DNA from: Bradysia coprophila
Lineage: Eukaryota; Arthropoda; Insecta; Diptera; Sciaridae
NCBI RefSeq assembly: GCF_014529535.1
Contig: NW_023503376.1
Location: 5,095,716 to 5,159,715 of the forward strand
Reading direction: 5' to 3'
Length of the DNA stretch: 64,000 nucleotides
The notes under the pieces are model-generated. The model had not been told where the DNA came from. It saw nothing but the letters and a program-made list of their open reading frames with translations, and made no database searches. A program made the translations under genes and the position numbers. Shown here piece by piece: positions 1 to 11,522 of the stretch (positions within the stretch are counted from its first letter, which is position 1; the number at the start of each line of letters is the position of its first letter).

Positions 1-2
1 AT

Positions 3-674
3 CAAGGATGGCAACCTGGTCAAGGATCGAAAAATAAACCGTTGAGAAACGGACCAGGCACGGACAATAATAAACCCTTCAATAACGAGCAACAACCAAC
101 GAACGACATTGGTACTAGTCCTGCAGCTGTACCTCCTGCTGATAAACCAGCGACAAATAAATTCATTTTAATGGTCGGTGGTTTGCCCGGCAAAATGGAT
201 TTTAAAATACTGAAAGAGAACCTACAGTTCCAAGCGAACAAAGTGCACGGAAAGGTCAAGTACGTGAAGAATGGTCAAGCATTCATAACATTCAAAAACA
301 AAGCCAATGCTGATCGAGCTGTGGAACTTTTCAATGGAAAACAAGTGTTTGGCAAAACGTTGAATGTCTCTTTCACCAAAAGTATTCCGTTCGAGAATCA
401 GCCGAATGACAAACCGACATTAGGTTCTGATGCATCTGCTACTTCTATGGTTAAAAAAGTTGACGTTGCCGAAGGATCAAAGAAATCGAAAAATAAAGGC
501 CCTAACAAAGACGACAGTAAGGTACTAGATCGAGCAGTATCCGGTTCGAATGTGAATTTGAGCAATGATCCTGTGTTAGCTGGACTTGGATCGATTATCG
601 GCGGCATTGTTGCTAATAGAATAGCAGCTGCAAATCCTGGTAATAAAAGTCCAGAATCTTGTCCCATACAATAA
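3..674 (+). CDS. RRM-domain RNA-binding protein, 5'-partial
   Basis: The frame is open from base 3 with no stop upstream, so this is the last part of a gene (or last exon) that begins before the window; the first ATG is not its start. About 224 residues are visible. A polar, Asn/Pro/Gln-rich stretch precedes one RNA recognition motif: RNP2-like LMVGGLP and RNP1-like GQAFITFK, followed by the beta4 segment LNVSFTK. The tail is Lys/Ser-rich (KKSKNKGPNK) and ends in a short Gly/Ile hydrophobic stretch, LAGLGSIIGGIVANRI. RRMs of this type bind single-stranded RNA; the exact target and orthologue are not recognisable from this fragment. The TAA stop is followed about 95 bp later by AATAAA. The RRM call is secure; the identity is open. 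Confidence 0.85.
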   Translation, partial: QGWQPGQGSKNKPLRNGPGTDNNKPFNNEQQPTNDIGTSPAAVPPADKPATNKFILMVGGLPGKMDFKILKENLQFQANKVHGKVKYVKNGQAFITFKNKANADRAVELFNGKQVFGKTLNVSFTKSIPFENQPNDKPTLGSDASATSMVKKVDVAEGSKKSKNKGPNKDDSKVLDRAVSGSNVNLSNDPVLAGLGSIIGGIVANRIAAANPGNKSPESCPIQ

Positions 675-768
675 ATGAAGCAGCAAGCAAGATACTAAAA
701 TGGACAGCGATTGATGAGAATTCATTTCCATCGTCAATCGATGCACCATTCAATTTGCAAATATTCTT

Positions 769-774
769 AATAAA
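769..774 (+). terminator. Poly(A) signal AATAAA of the RRM gene
   Basis: A canonical AATAAA lies 95 bp after the stop codon of the RRM gene on the same strand. No cleavage site can be read directly. Confidence 0.6.
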
Positions 775-1750
775 CGACTCGTCATTGGGATGGTTTGCAT
801 GTTAGTGAACCAGTTTATTAAGTTAGTGATTTTTAGCAACTGGCAACGCGAAAATAATTGGTTGCACAGTGTTTATAATCTAAATTTGTCGCGAGTCGAC
901 TCTTTTCGACTTGGAATTTCTTTTTAAAATTTTGAATTTTCTAATTTTGGAGAGATCAGGATTGGGATATCAATTTGATTTTTTCATATTTTTTTTGGTG
1001 GTGTGGGTCATATAATTGTTTTGGTCTTTAAATATGAAAAATCTATCGAAATTTGAAGAATGAAATAAAATTTGATTTGAACAAACGTTTTGACTTATGC
1101 ACGCAACGCAAGCGGGTGGTAAGAGGCTCGGTAAGAGGAAATAATTTCCATAATTTCCAAAAGAACTTGAAGGGATTTCTAAGAAAGGCTGTTAACAGAG
1201 AAATCGAACCGTGGGCTCATTATTCACACATTGGAATATCGCCGAGAGAGTATGACGAATGTGGACGAAGTGGATCCGTGTGAAAGTGGAGAAAGGAAGT
1301 ACATGAGGACAAAAGTGATGGAATTTTAAAATTTTTCTCGTGATTTCGTCCCTCACTTTGATTTGGTTTCCTCACTAACAGCCTTTTACGGCCAATAACA
1401 GGTGCAGTTCGGCTCAACTTGACTGCCAATGCCGAACCACGCCTCGAAGTATGCAAACTAACCTAACTGTAGTCTAGACACATACACACAAATTTATCAT
1501 TTGGGTCACGTAATACAAGTCATTTAGTGCCTACATCGTTGCAGCCACCAAACACACTGCAACTACCTATATGGAACTGTCTGACACGTGAATAATCTGA
1601 ACCGGATCATTTTCGTGGAATGTTAGTACCAACCCACTAAGCCATCCCTAATTGCCCAAAAACAATCGTCCAAAACAGATCAGTAACAGATGTATTGTTG
1701 ACTCACTCACTTTTGAAGAAAAAAAACAGCTTCAGCCTGAAATCCCACTG
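775..1750. other. Intergenic, no gene seen
   Basis: AT-rich sequence after the RRM gene. Two opposed short open frames (1053-1283 and 1220-1456) have no recognisable domain, splice structure or promoter. I see nothing else I can support. Confidence 0.5.
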
Positions 1751-2987
1751 AAAACATAGCTAACGCCGACCCGTACGAAACACCTATTCGTATCAAAAGC
1801 CTTTACTGTGAAACTCTTCATTTCTCTTACTTAATACTCTTCTCTACTGCAAAGCTATTCGCCCTTCAAAATCACTTTAATCATCTTTCTTTGCCTTGTT
1901 AGCATATACAAATAAATTGCCGGAGGCAATATAGACAGCCCCGTACGAAGTCAAATTTCATAAATTCCTATTTAAACAGCTATATACCGCTATATTTAAC
2001 TATATTTCACTGTAAATAAACATTTCACAGAGGAATATGCTATTATATAGCTCTATATGCCTGTATATAGCTCAATATAGGTGAATATAGATATATATAG
2101 ATGTCCATATATGGAATGCCTGAAACACCCCACCCCCACACACATAACAAATTATTTCCATGTTAACAGAAACACTCTAAGTACCATTTTTCCCAAGATA
2201 TTTCTATTTTACTAAAATCCAATATGGCCACCGGCAGCCATTTTGTTAGGAGACCGGAAATTTGACCGACGCTTTACATTCGTTAATACCTTTCAAACAA
2301 AAAAAAATTCATGAAATTCGGTCAAAATTTACTCGAGATATTGACAAAATACTCCACCATCACTGTACGGCCGAGTAGCCAGATAAGAGCTCACTCCAAG
2401 AGACCTAGCTCACGCTCCGGAGAACATAATTTCAAAAACTTTTTTTTCCCTGATTGGTACTGTCAATACCTATCTAATCAAGCTAAAACGAACGAAATAT
2501 GTTCAAATTTGGCCGACCTACAAGCAAAAACTGCTTGCCGCCCTGTGCCTGTTTCACACCAAGGGGTCTAACTCACGAGTCGGTCATCCGATTTCCATAA
2601 ACTTTTTTTTTGTCGATCGGTATTGTAAATACCTTTTATTTGACGTATCACTTACAAGTTTAACGTTTAAATGTCCGGAGATATCTTCGAAAAACCGTAA
2701 AGCACTTATTGGGCCACAGCTCGGGAGGGGTCGATCCAAAATCACTCATCTTCGAACTTAGCCTGTCTTTTGACATTACCAAACGGGAAAAAATTTTTTC
2801 AAAATCGGATGCGTTTTACTCAAGTTATCGTGCAGACGGACAGACAGACAGACGGACATTTTTTTCGCGGATTTGGTATCTCTAGACAACCACAATAGGT
2901 TTCCCCTTACTCAGGGAGTCCAATTCGACGTGTTACAAACGTATGCGTAAACCTATAAGACCCCAGTACTTCGTACGGGTCTAAAAA
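1751..2987 (+). mobile_element. Dispersed GTACGGG(T/G)CT-ended repeat, copy A
   Basis: This roughly 1.24-kb block is repeated almost in full, in reverse orientation, at 25188-26432. It starts near ACATAGCTAACGCCGACCC and ends CAGTACTTCGTACGGGTCT followed by a short A run. The end can fold into a hairpin (GTAC-TTC-GTAC inside a CCC/GGG stem). Inside are an AT-rich TATATAG-type palindromic patch (about 1975-2110) and a GACA/GACG microsatellite (about 2833-2860) followed by a T run. No transposase or RT domain is visible, so it is non-autonomous. Short open frames within it (such as 2311-2571) are shared by the other copy and are probably not genes. Confidence 0.75.
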
Positions 2988-3110
2988 GACACCTACATAT
3001 GTAGAACAGAAACAGAACATCGAAATCTGTTTCCTGAGTAGCTCTATCTTTGCTTTCGGTCCGTTACCAACTCGTAATGTATAAAAAACCTGACTCCCAC
3101 GTAACCAATC

Positions 3111-3274
3111 ATCTACGGCTATTCATCTGTTACCGATAATGACGACAAAAATAATGACAAGCTCTGAGTAATATAGTCTTTTAAGTACAAGATTTGAAAT
3201 CAACCGATAAAAAATACTTTGATCGATAGAAGTAATAGATCCGACAATAATACTAGTCATATGCTTGCCGTTGA
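3111..3274 (+). repeat. Dispersed CAGACGGC-family MITE, diverged copy
   Basis: Homologous by eye to 58958-59148: both carry CATCTGTTA near one end, AAGCTCTGA in the middle, the twice-used GAAGTAATAGAT/GAAGTAAAAGAT motif, and ATGCTTGCCGT at the other end. A further fragment with GAAGTAATAGATTCGG follows at about 3320-3370. Confidence 0.55.
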
Positions 3275-4326
3275 AGTGAAACATTTTTTCAATATTTCGC
3301 TCGAAAATAATAACATGAAAATGAAGTAATAGATTCGGTAGTAAAACTGCTGACTGTCGTCTGTGAAAGGTTAATTTTCAGTCGATTTATGATTGGGTAT
3401 CAATAAAAGGAGAATTTGAAAGAAGTTGCAAATTGGATCGAGACAAGGACTGTTTGATTGTTAAAAATAGATGAAAAGGCATCAATGAATAGGATGTCCG
3501 AAACTACACATTCATCAGTTATGTTGAAGCATTATCCCTGCATTGATTTATGGGTTCGATTATAGTTCATCCCAGCTAGATAATTGAATTTGAAAAATTT
3601 AATTTCCAATTGTTTCTGGCTAACAGAACTCTTTAGAACAAAGCAATGTTGCATATACTTCGTTAATCTTTCACAGACAGCCAGGCGCATCACCAATTCA
3701 ATTTTATGTTAAAGCTATACTGATTAAAGCATTTTCACGAGATTGTTGAAAAATCTTTTGCTTCATAAATTTTAATGTTAGTCCTTTACGCGACCATGCC
3801 ACCGCATTTAATGCGGCGCATTAGCCAAAGCTCATTGCTTATTTTTGACGTTGATGTTTAGTAACAGATGATATAAACAGCAACAAAGTTTCAAATTTAA
3901 TATCTCCCTCATGCATGTGCACGGCCACTTCATTCAATAATCCCACAATGTATTTGAATTCACACAAATGCAATTCAACTTTATCGAGAAATATCGATTC
4001 GGAAAAGTGTGATAAATAATTCATTTATTTTGTTGCACACTGTAAATTCCATGATTTCCATTTTGTCACTGCAAGTTGACGATATGACGTGGAATAGGTA
4101 TGTATGTAACGTAGAGAGTGTTGCTGTATACGTTCACATTACATATAATATGCGAAGATTTACATGCTATTGCAATGCCATTTACCACGTTGAAGAGCCG
4201 AAACAAAAGACAACGTTACGTTTTACTCTAAACTCTAGTGGTGCATAGAAGACACAATGGAATTTATGGATGGATGGATGGATGGATGGATATAATGAAT
4301 TATTCACGATTTAAATATACCGAAGG
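3275..4326. other. Intergenic, with (GGAT)n microsatellite
   Basis: No supported gene. A GGAT/GATG microsatellite of about 26 bp lies at 4265-4290, just upstream of the foldback element at 4335. Open frames at 3839-4024 and 4009-4248 have no recognisable features. Confidence 0.5.
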
Positions 4327-4334
4327 CCCAACAA

Positions 4335-5504
4335 TAGGGCGTATCGAATTTTGAGAATTTTAAGGGTCGCGATAGCCTGTGTGCGGAAAATGTAGATCAT
4401 TGAAAACTAAGTCCAGGCATATGGTTGATGGATCCGAAGGTGCCCGGGAAGAAGTCCCACCGGACGACTTTAACTTTCAAATGGTCATAACTCGGAAAGT
4501 TAAGAGTATTTCTGAAAACAATGTTCTAGCAGGATGTAGAGCGTTAAAAACTCTACAAAACTGCCAAAGAAACCGATGGTTTAAAAGGTGTGTCTGTCGA
4601 GGTTTTCTAACATCGAAAGTTCGACATTTTGGTTTTTGACTTTTATTTCCTGAGAGACAAATTATTAACTTTAGCTTTTGGCATGAGGTTGTAGAGGAGG
4701 TCGAGTACTAGGAGGTCGAGAATTCGGTGTAGCACATTTTGTACTACAAAATCTGAGAAAGTGAAATTTGTGAGAAAAACAACAAATAATCGTTTTAATT
4801 AGTTATTTGACCCACAAACAGTAGTAAGAAGTCGATTTCGTTGCAAATACACATTTTTCGATATTTTTACAAAAGGTTGAACTTCGTGGTATACCGTGTC
4901 AATATAATGTGCTACATCGAGATCCCAAATATTTTGTAAAAGAGTTCAGCTACTGTTATGGAATATTATGTGCACTTACTGGCCAAGGTTACCTCGACTC
5001 AGCAACACCGGTTTCAGTGTCTGCACTGGCTTCGTGGGCGACGTGGGTACACTTAAAAAGTTCATTCATTAATGTTGAAAAAGTGGTTTCGGATGGATCG
5101 CCGACCGGGACAATGCCTAGTGTACTGGTAGTACTCGACCTCCTCTTCAACCTCATGCCAAAAGCTAAACTTAATAATTTGTCTCTCAGGAAATAAAAGT
5201 CAAAAACGAAAATGTCGAACTTTCGATGTTAGAAAACCTCGACAGACACACCTTTTGGACCATCGGTTTCTTTGGCAGTTTTGTAGAGTTTTTAACGCTC
5301 TACATCCTGCTAGAACATTGTTTTCAGAAATACTCTCAACTTTCCGAGTTATGACCATTTGAAAGTTAAAGTCGTCCGGGGGGACTTCTTCCCGGGCACC
5401 TTCGGATCCATCAACCATATGCCTGGAATTAGTTTTCAATGATCTACGTTTTCCGCACACAGGCTATCGCGGCCCTTAAAATTCTAAAAATTCGATACGC
5501 CCTA
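4335..5504. mobile_element. hAT-like foldback element, 376-bp inverted arms
   Basis: The ends are TAGGGCGTATCG and its exact complement CGATACGCCCTA, flanked by a perfect 8-bp target duplication CCCAACAA (4327-4334 and 5505-5512). Arms 4335-4710 and 5129-5504 are each 376 bp and nearly identical in inverted orientation; the loop is 418 bp. An 8-bp duplication with TAGNG-type termini is typical of the hAT superfamily. The element encodes no transposase. Both arms carry the same 86-residue open frame as a mirror image, which follows from the symmetry and is not evidence of a gene. Confidence 0.85.
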
Positions 5505-5512
5505 CCCAACAA

Positions 5513-7355
5513 TGTCATAACCGAAAACTTAATGCACTGTGTATACTATGCACATACCTACATGCACAAGAGTGGTGCATAAGAGCTGTATATAAGTGTT
5601 CGCTCTGGAATCAGCTTCTTTACCAACCATACGTCAATTTAATCTTAATTCTTTGGAAGGAAAATTCCATCAAAAATTAACTCTTGTTTACCATGTTTTC
5701 TGTGAACATTTTTGATTGTTGAGAAAGGTCTTTGTGTTTTACATCCCTTTTCTTCTGTATAATTTCATAATTTACATTACATTATGCAGAATGTTTTCAA
5801 AGTACTTTGCCCTGGTTTTCTAATTTCTATACAGCAATAGAATGGGGAAAGGGAGAAATGGCTTTTTTATGGTAAAAGTAACAATCAACAGCAAAAAAAT
5901 ATGCTGAAACGAAATGACTTTGATGTCTATTCAAGATGATGTTTCACTATGTGTCTACGTACGCGTTAAATGTTTTTAGTTTTCTTTTTAATGTAAACAA
6001 GATTCTCCAACCAAAACGAAAGGAGTGGGAAAGGAGTATATATACAGACAAATGTGATATCTGTTGTCGACAGGGCTCCTTTTGTAGTTGGGTAAGTTTA
6101 AACTAATGAAGTAAAAGATTACTTTTCAATCTTTGGAAAATACTTTGATGAAAATAAGGATCAGATCCGTTAATACGATGAGACTGTTTCTGTCCACTAA
6201 TAGGGTATTGGTACAGGAAACTTGACGAACTTGATTTTCAAAAATCAAGTTGGAATACGAACCTATACTTTGGGCGATAAATTGGGGGCGTTGAAAATTT
6301 GAGGAATTTTGAGTAATGAGCATATAAGAAATGGCAAATGAAACGCGTTTCGTTGTAACGTTTGAGAGTGTTCCTTCCACCAAATATATTTTTTACGTTT
6401 TTAATATTCCCCTCCCTATGTCAGGTCAAACGAAAGTAGAATTGTTGGGTAAATACATAATAAGTCAACCTATAAATTAGAAATTATAAATCATCTCCCT
6501 ATACAAGACGTACAGAGCAAAAATGTGTAATTTTCAACGTCAGTCATCTGCGAAACAAATCTAAAATTGAATCATAATTTGATGGAAGAATGGCAAATCC
6601 GTACCAAACGACCGAATAATTTTGTAAAGATGAAGTAACTTCGGATACCAAGAAAAAACGAGATTCTTTCGTTGAATATTCATTTATCCTTGATAAAAGT
6701 TTGGGTTGAGAAAAAACACCTTTCAAAAACGACCTACCACCTGTTTTCAACTGCGATTGCCGTGGAGTCCTTTCGAACATACCTGATGTTTCGACGAAAG
6801 TCTTTTGGTTATTGCCATTATACAAATTCAATTTTAAAGAATGAATTGCACAACTCACTCGACTACGCTTTTTTGTATTTAATTTAAATATCCAGGCACC
6901 TCAACACGAATGCAAGCAATGTTCTGGAAATTAACTTAACTTTTCCATTTTAGAATTAAAACGCATTTCTTTGCTAGCACTGGCACTGTACTGCCATCTT
7001 CCTCACCTAATCTGATTCGATTACATCAGCTACAACTCTGACGAAGACAAATGCCACATCTTTTATGGAGACATTTTTTCATTCAATTTCTGTTGCAGTG
7101 ATTTAATGGAGTTTTAATTTTGCCACAATAGTGGAAACATAAATCTTTTTATTCACTCGACAATGACGTGCTCTCGTTTCATAAAATTTACGATGTTAGT
7201 GCAGTTGAAGATTTATCGGAACAAAATATGATTCACTTAATGATAGAACTATTCTGCGTTAGAGGCGATGGGATAACTTTGACTGTGAATGATACGTTTC
7301 ATTGCACTCAGTTTATTGATGTCCTTAAATGTTAAATGTTGAGTAAGGGTTATGA
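5513..7355. other. Intergenic, no gene seen
   Basis: TATATAAG at 5589-5596 with TCAG at 5611 resembles a core promoter at the right spacing, but no exon or meaningful open frame follows. Open frames at 6126-6383 and 6544-6858 have no recognisable domain. A stray GAAGTAAAAGATT motif of the dispersed family lies near 6108. Confidence 0.45.
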
Positions 7356-7589
7356 AAGGCGTGGGGTAATTTGGCACACGGTGCTAAAGTAACGCATTTT
7401 TCAACTACGTAAAAGGTGAACTCGCACACGATTTTTCGATATCAAAGTTTTGTAAAAGGAGTCATTAAATCGGTGACATGGCTAAATAGCATTTGCAGCA
7501 ATAAACTTGCGTATGCTAGCTCACCTTTTACGTAGTTTAAAATTGCGTTCTTTTGTCACCGTGTAGTGTGCCAGATTACCCGATACCTT
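7356..7589. mobile_element. MITE with AAGG..GGGTAAT(T/C)TGGCAC inverted ends
   Basis: Inverted ends: GGGTAATTTGGCACAC on the left and the complement of GGGTAATCTGGCACAC on the right, continuing inward through an imperfect inverted CTACGTAAAAGGTGA. It is about 234 bp with no coding content. Related ends occur at 38242-38908 and 45858-45929. No convincing target duplication was found. Confidence 0.65.
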
Positions 7590-7611
7590 ACGAAACTATG
7601 GACTGAGCTTA

Positions 7612-7750
7612 CCTTTATCATCTGTTACCGACAACAAGTAAAACAAGAAGTGATGAGCTATGGTTAATATGGTTTTATAAACATTAAAATGAATTCTAAA
7701 ACAAATGAAGTAAAAGATTTTGTCAAGCACTAAGGCGATACTTTGAACAA
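7612..7750 (+). repeat. Dispersed CAGACGGC-family MITE, partial copy
   Basis: Contains CATCTGTTACCGACAAC and AACAAATGAAGTAAAAGATTTT, matching the copy at 58958-59148, but the far end has diverged. Confidence 0.5.
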
Positions 7751-9329
7751 CAGAATTAACAGATACTCAAACGCGATACGCGTGCCGTTTTTAAACGGTT
7801 AAGTTTCAACAACCCAATGTGGAAATTGAATAAGTTTTGCGTATGGCATATTCCGAATATTTCAATTAGAAGAATTATTGCTGCGATGTAAGAGATGCAT
7901 GCATGCAATAAACATTCAGCAGACCATACAAATGCTATGGCAATGACTTTAAATTAACTTAGAAAGTTTCTGTGGCCAGATAGCCATCAGCGCAAATAAA
8001 GTTTTCGATTTCCATAATAAATAATGAATATTTTGCTGGTGTGGCTAAATGCATTGTATGTATACTAGCATTTTCAGAGCTTTCAGCCATATTTCATTTA
8101 GGGTAGGCTTTTAGCACGGTAGAGTAAAATAAACTTTTCATGCCAGCGCGCGGAATGTGAAAATAAAAATTTGGAACCACGTACGTACTGTGCTTTACAT
8201 GATCAGACAATGTGAAGGCATATTTCATATGATCGAACCGTCATTTACACTAACACGTAAAACATAATACGTACCTCGCCCTCGGCTTAGAACACAAATT
8301 TCCCCTACGTGTGTAAGCTAAATTTTCCCACGGACAGGTACGTAACATACGATTACGCTACCGTCCTTTTAGAAACAATTTCTCATCAGTTGAATCAAAA
8401 GTTGTAACGGATTTAATGTTGCACGCTGGTCGTTTGTTAAGGGTCAAGCAGACGCATTCTTAGACATAGAAATAGATTCATCAAAGTGTCGGACCCTACA
8501 TCATTGTACTAATTAGTATCGAATAATGTAACCGATGCGATATCGGCGATACCACATGTTGATCGTTCGATACAATCTGCCATGAATGACATTGTTCGTC
8601 ATCCGTACTTTGTTATCGTTATTGTATTGAAATAACGTGAGTAAAGTTTTCGTTAGATGCGAAACTTTGTTATTGCAAAATGACCACTTTGAGTGTTACA
8701 ATACATTGAAAAATAGACAACAACAAAAGTCACACCAGCCGGTGAACAAAGAAGTTGTTGTCTCAACTTCTTCGCAATTGAATGTGACACTTACGTTTAA
8801 TTAAATTCCCGTTTCTTCTGGTAAAATCTGCCGAATACAGCAGTAATTTTTTTTTTTCAATTTTGATTACAATATTTGATCGTGTTCAGCGTTTTGTCGA
8901 TTCACTGACACGTTTTCCGTTTACACTTATACGCGTAAACAATTTCCGATTTCACAACGTTAATTGTACAATAATACAAAAATTAAATTTTCAAAAATAT
9001 TTAAGAACACATCTTACACGATGCACAGCATTCGGGAAACTAGCACAGCTGTCAAAATCGGTCAGACAGTGCTCTAAAGCCGTCCCATTTTTGTGTGCTT
9101 TTTTCAGCAAACTCAGCACTTTGACGCTCACATCGATAACGAGTGGCCGTTTACGTCCAATTTAATTTTTTTTTAAAGAGATTCGAAGGGTTCATGAGCC
9201 TTTAGACGCGACAAGGTATCGCAATATAATGGTCATTTCTGTTCAGTACTTCTGATGTTTAAAGTTTTTCCTACTCATTATCGTCGTTGTCGTTGTCGAT
9301 AACAGATTTTAAAAGGATTAGGTTTGAGA
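7751..9329. other. Intergenic, no gene seen
   Basis: AT-rich. The open frame 8863-9165 (100 residues) starts in a T/A-rich stretch and shows no signal peptide, domain or promoter; I do not call it. Confidence 0.45.
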
Positions 9330-9474
9330 ATGGATTGGGTTCTTGATGGAATGTTTGTAACTCCCTATCTTTGAGAAAATGTTTTCTCAAATTTTCGGGA
9401 ATTTTTTCGAAAGAAAATATCTTCTCAAAGATAGGGAGTGTAGTTACAAACATTCCATCAAGAACCCATTCCAT
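9330..9474. mobile_element. Palindromic MITE, about 145 bp
   Basis: Left arm ATGGATTGGGTTCTTGATGG... and right arm ...CCATCAAGAACCCATTCCAT are reverse complements for about 50 bp, extending inward to CTCCCTATCTTTGAGAA. The loop is short. A full hairpin could form. No coding content. Confidence 0.7.
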
Positions 9475-9650
9475 CTTATATCAATCTTGTTCGAAACGAC
9501 AAGCGTATCATTACATTTTTGCCATTTCCACCGGTCAAAGTTTCAATAAAACTTTTGGAAGACGGGGGGTATGGCATCTATCTGACAACAGCGATAAACC
9601 ATTAGCTCCGATAAATATAGCGCTGTAAAGGAAAATGTATTTTTAAACTA

Positions 9651-9774
9651 CAGTGAACGACATCTCAAATGTCTCACTGTCAAATTTTTCTGAGAATTTT
9701 ATTGTGTCATTGCAAATTCACAATGACATTCTCTGAAAAAAATGACAGTGAGACATTTGAGATATCGTTCACTG
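9651..9774. mobile_element. Palindromic MITE with TA duplication (Tc1/mariner-like)
   Basis: Termini CAGTGAACGA and TCGTTCACTG are flanked by TA on both sides (9649-9650 and 9775-9776). Arms of about 50 bp contain ATCTCAAATGTCTCACTGTCA-like inverted sequence. TA targets and short length point to a Tc1/mariner-type non-autonomous element. Confidence 0.7.
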
Positions 9775-10524
9775 TAATAAACTGCATCAATCCAATAATC
9801 TGTTGAATAATTTGGATCAAAAGATGTAATGAAATCGATAATTTTACCCAATGTCGATTGCAATTGGTTATAATATGCCTTCCGTGTCTTGTCAAGACTA
9901 TAGTCAAATTAATTGGCTTTGTTTCGATAGAAATTTAGTTCAAAACTGAAATTTCAAACGAACTGTCTATATCCAATTTGGCTGCGTTGACGTCGGTATC
10001 GAATATGAAATTCCAATCACTTACCTCGGATAAATATTCAGTTCAATTGAAAAGCGAAAACGTCTATGTAATGAATAATCAATCAGTCATTTAATATTTG
10101 ATGATATTCCGATATGTGTGTGGTACAGACGCTACCCGTTGCTAAACTTTACATGATGAGAGGTGATGCACCAAAAATTTATAAAAACTCTTGACGGTTG
10201 GAATTTCTTTTCTTTTTTCATGAAGAGGAAATGTCGAACGCCGTCCCTATTTTCTAGAATTTTTAGAACATTTTAGAAATTTTGTACAAAATTCTGCAAT
10301 TTCGCACAATTTTCTTAAATTACAAAATGTGTAGAAGCTTAAGAGGCATCGATGCTTTGCTGAAAAGCATACATTTTGGCGTTTTTTAAATACTGGAATT
10401 TAGTTTACTTTTGATGATATCTTTCTACCAATATCCTTTTTCAAAAATGTACGGCCGCAATTCCGACCACGAATGTGTTATCTTTCAACAGAAAATAGAG
10501 TTGGTTGTAGAAGTTCGAACAACC

Positions 10525-10578
10525 CTGAGAAAACTGAGCAGTTTATGAAAATTTCGTTAAACTGCTCAGTTTTCTCAG
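10525..10578. repeat. Perfect 21-bp stem hairpin
   Basis: CTGAGAAAACTGAGCAGTTTA at 10525-10545 is exactly complementary to 10558-10578 across a 12-base spacer. A weaker relative (ACTCAGTTTTCTCATAGC) lies near 11308-11328. Confidence 0.8.
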
Positions 10579-10583
10579 AGCTT

Positions 10584-10719
10584 CAGGACGCCGCTAACTT
10601 AATCAGCTGTGGGTTAGCTCTAGTGTTGCTTTTAGTCCATTGCTAGTTTGTAACGTTAAAAATCCAACGCTGATTTAGTTAGCGGTGTCCTGAACGCTGA
10701 TTTAGTTAGCGGTGTCCTG
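10584..10719. mobile_element. MITE with CAGGACRCCGCTAAC ends
   Basis: The left end CAGGACGCCGCTAAC is complementary to the right end GTTAGCGGTGTCCTG. The right terminal piece (CGCTGATTTAGTTAGCGGTGTCCTG) occurs twice in tandem, ending at 10692 and 10719. CAGG ends suggest hAT, but I could not identify a target duplication, possibly because of that terminal duplication. Confidence 0.55.
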
Positions 10720-10887
10720 GTCAAACAACTACAACTGAGACTAATTTTTATTTAAAGTTAACACATTCGTGGCCGTTATTGCGGTCGTACATTTTTCAAA
10801 AAGGATTCTGATGAAAAATGAATTACGAGTAACAACACAAATGTAGGCTACAATTTTAGCTGAGTCGTGATGCCTCTTAACCCGTCT

Positions 10888-11060
10888 CAGACGGCAAGCA
10901 TAGTAACAGTTTTACTATCTGATTTGTTACTTCATTTGATCAAAGATTTTCAGAGATTTATTTCAGAAATCTTTTACTTCATTTGTTTCGAACATGATTT
11001 TTGCTATATAAGACCTCATCAGTCAGAGCTTGGACCTCAGGATAAACAGCAGTTATATTT
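10888..11060 (-). repeat. Dispersed CAGACGGC-family MITE, copy in reverse orientation
   Basis: Reading the minus strand, it shares AGCTCTGACT, GGTCTTATATAGCAAAAA, AACAAATGAAGTAAAAGATTT and ATGCTTGCCGTCTG with the copy at 58958-59148. The CAGACGGCAAGCAT end at 10888 is intact; the other end has decayed. Confidence 0.65.
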
Positions 11061-11522
11061 TTGTAATCAAACTACTTACCAGTAGGGTCCGAACTGTCTT
11101 CGATGCTTCCCGCAGGTCGCAAAAAAACTAAAAATCGATCTGATTTCCCATCGAAATATTTTCTTGTTATGTTATTCGTACTCGTGGTGCTGCCCTCAAC
11201 AAAAACCACTAAAAACATTTCTTGTCCACGCGAGGTCGAATAAAAAAATTTTCAAGCTCACCGTAAATCGTTTGAAGTCAGTAGTTAAGCGAAATTTTCA
11301 TAAGTGCTACTCAGTTTTCTCATAGCTGGAAAAACTGCTACAACCAACTCTATTTCCTGTTGAAAGCTCTATTTTCTGTTGAAAGCTAACACATTCGCGG
11401 TCGTTATTGCAGACCTATATTTTTGAAAAAGAATTCTGGTAGAAAGATATCATCAAAAGTAAACTAAAATTCGGTATACGCCAAAATGTTTGCAATTCAG
11501 CAAAGCATCGATGCCTCTTAAG

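Larger units (their letters stand above)
10338..11522. mobile_element. Large imperfect inverted repeat with nested elements
   Basis: Left arm 10338 to about 10510 starts CTTAAGAGGCATCGATGC; right arm about 11335-11522 ends with its complement. Both arms contain the cognate ATGATATCTTTCTACCA, CACATTCG(T/C)GG and CAACTCTATTT blocks. The interior holds a perfect hairpin (10525-10578), a CAGGAC-ended MITE (10584-10719) and a CAGACGGC-family copy (10888-11060). It looks like an old foldback element used as a landing site. Target duplication not identified. Confidence 0.55.

Noticed and set aside
4379-5460. Two identical 86-residue frames on opposite strands
   Set aside because: They are the two arms of a foldback element and arise from symmetry.
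5589-5616. TATATAAG with TCAG 22 bp downstream
   Set aside because: Good core-promoter spacing, but the first ATG downstream opens only nine codons and no exon could be joined.
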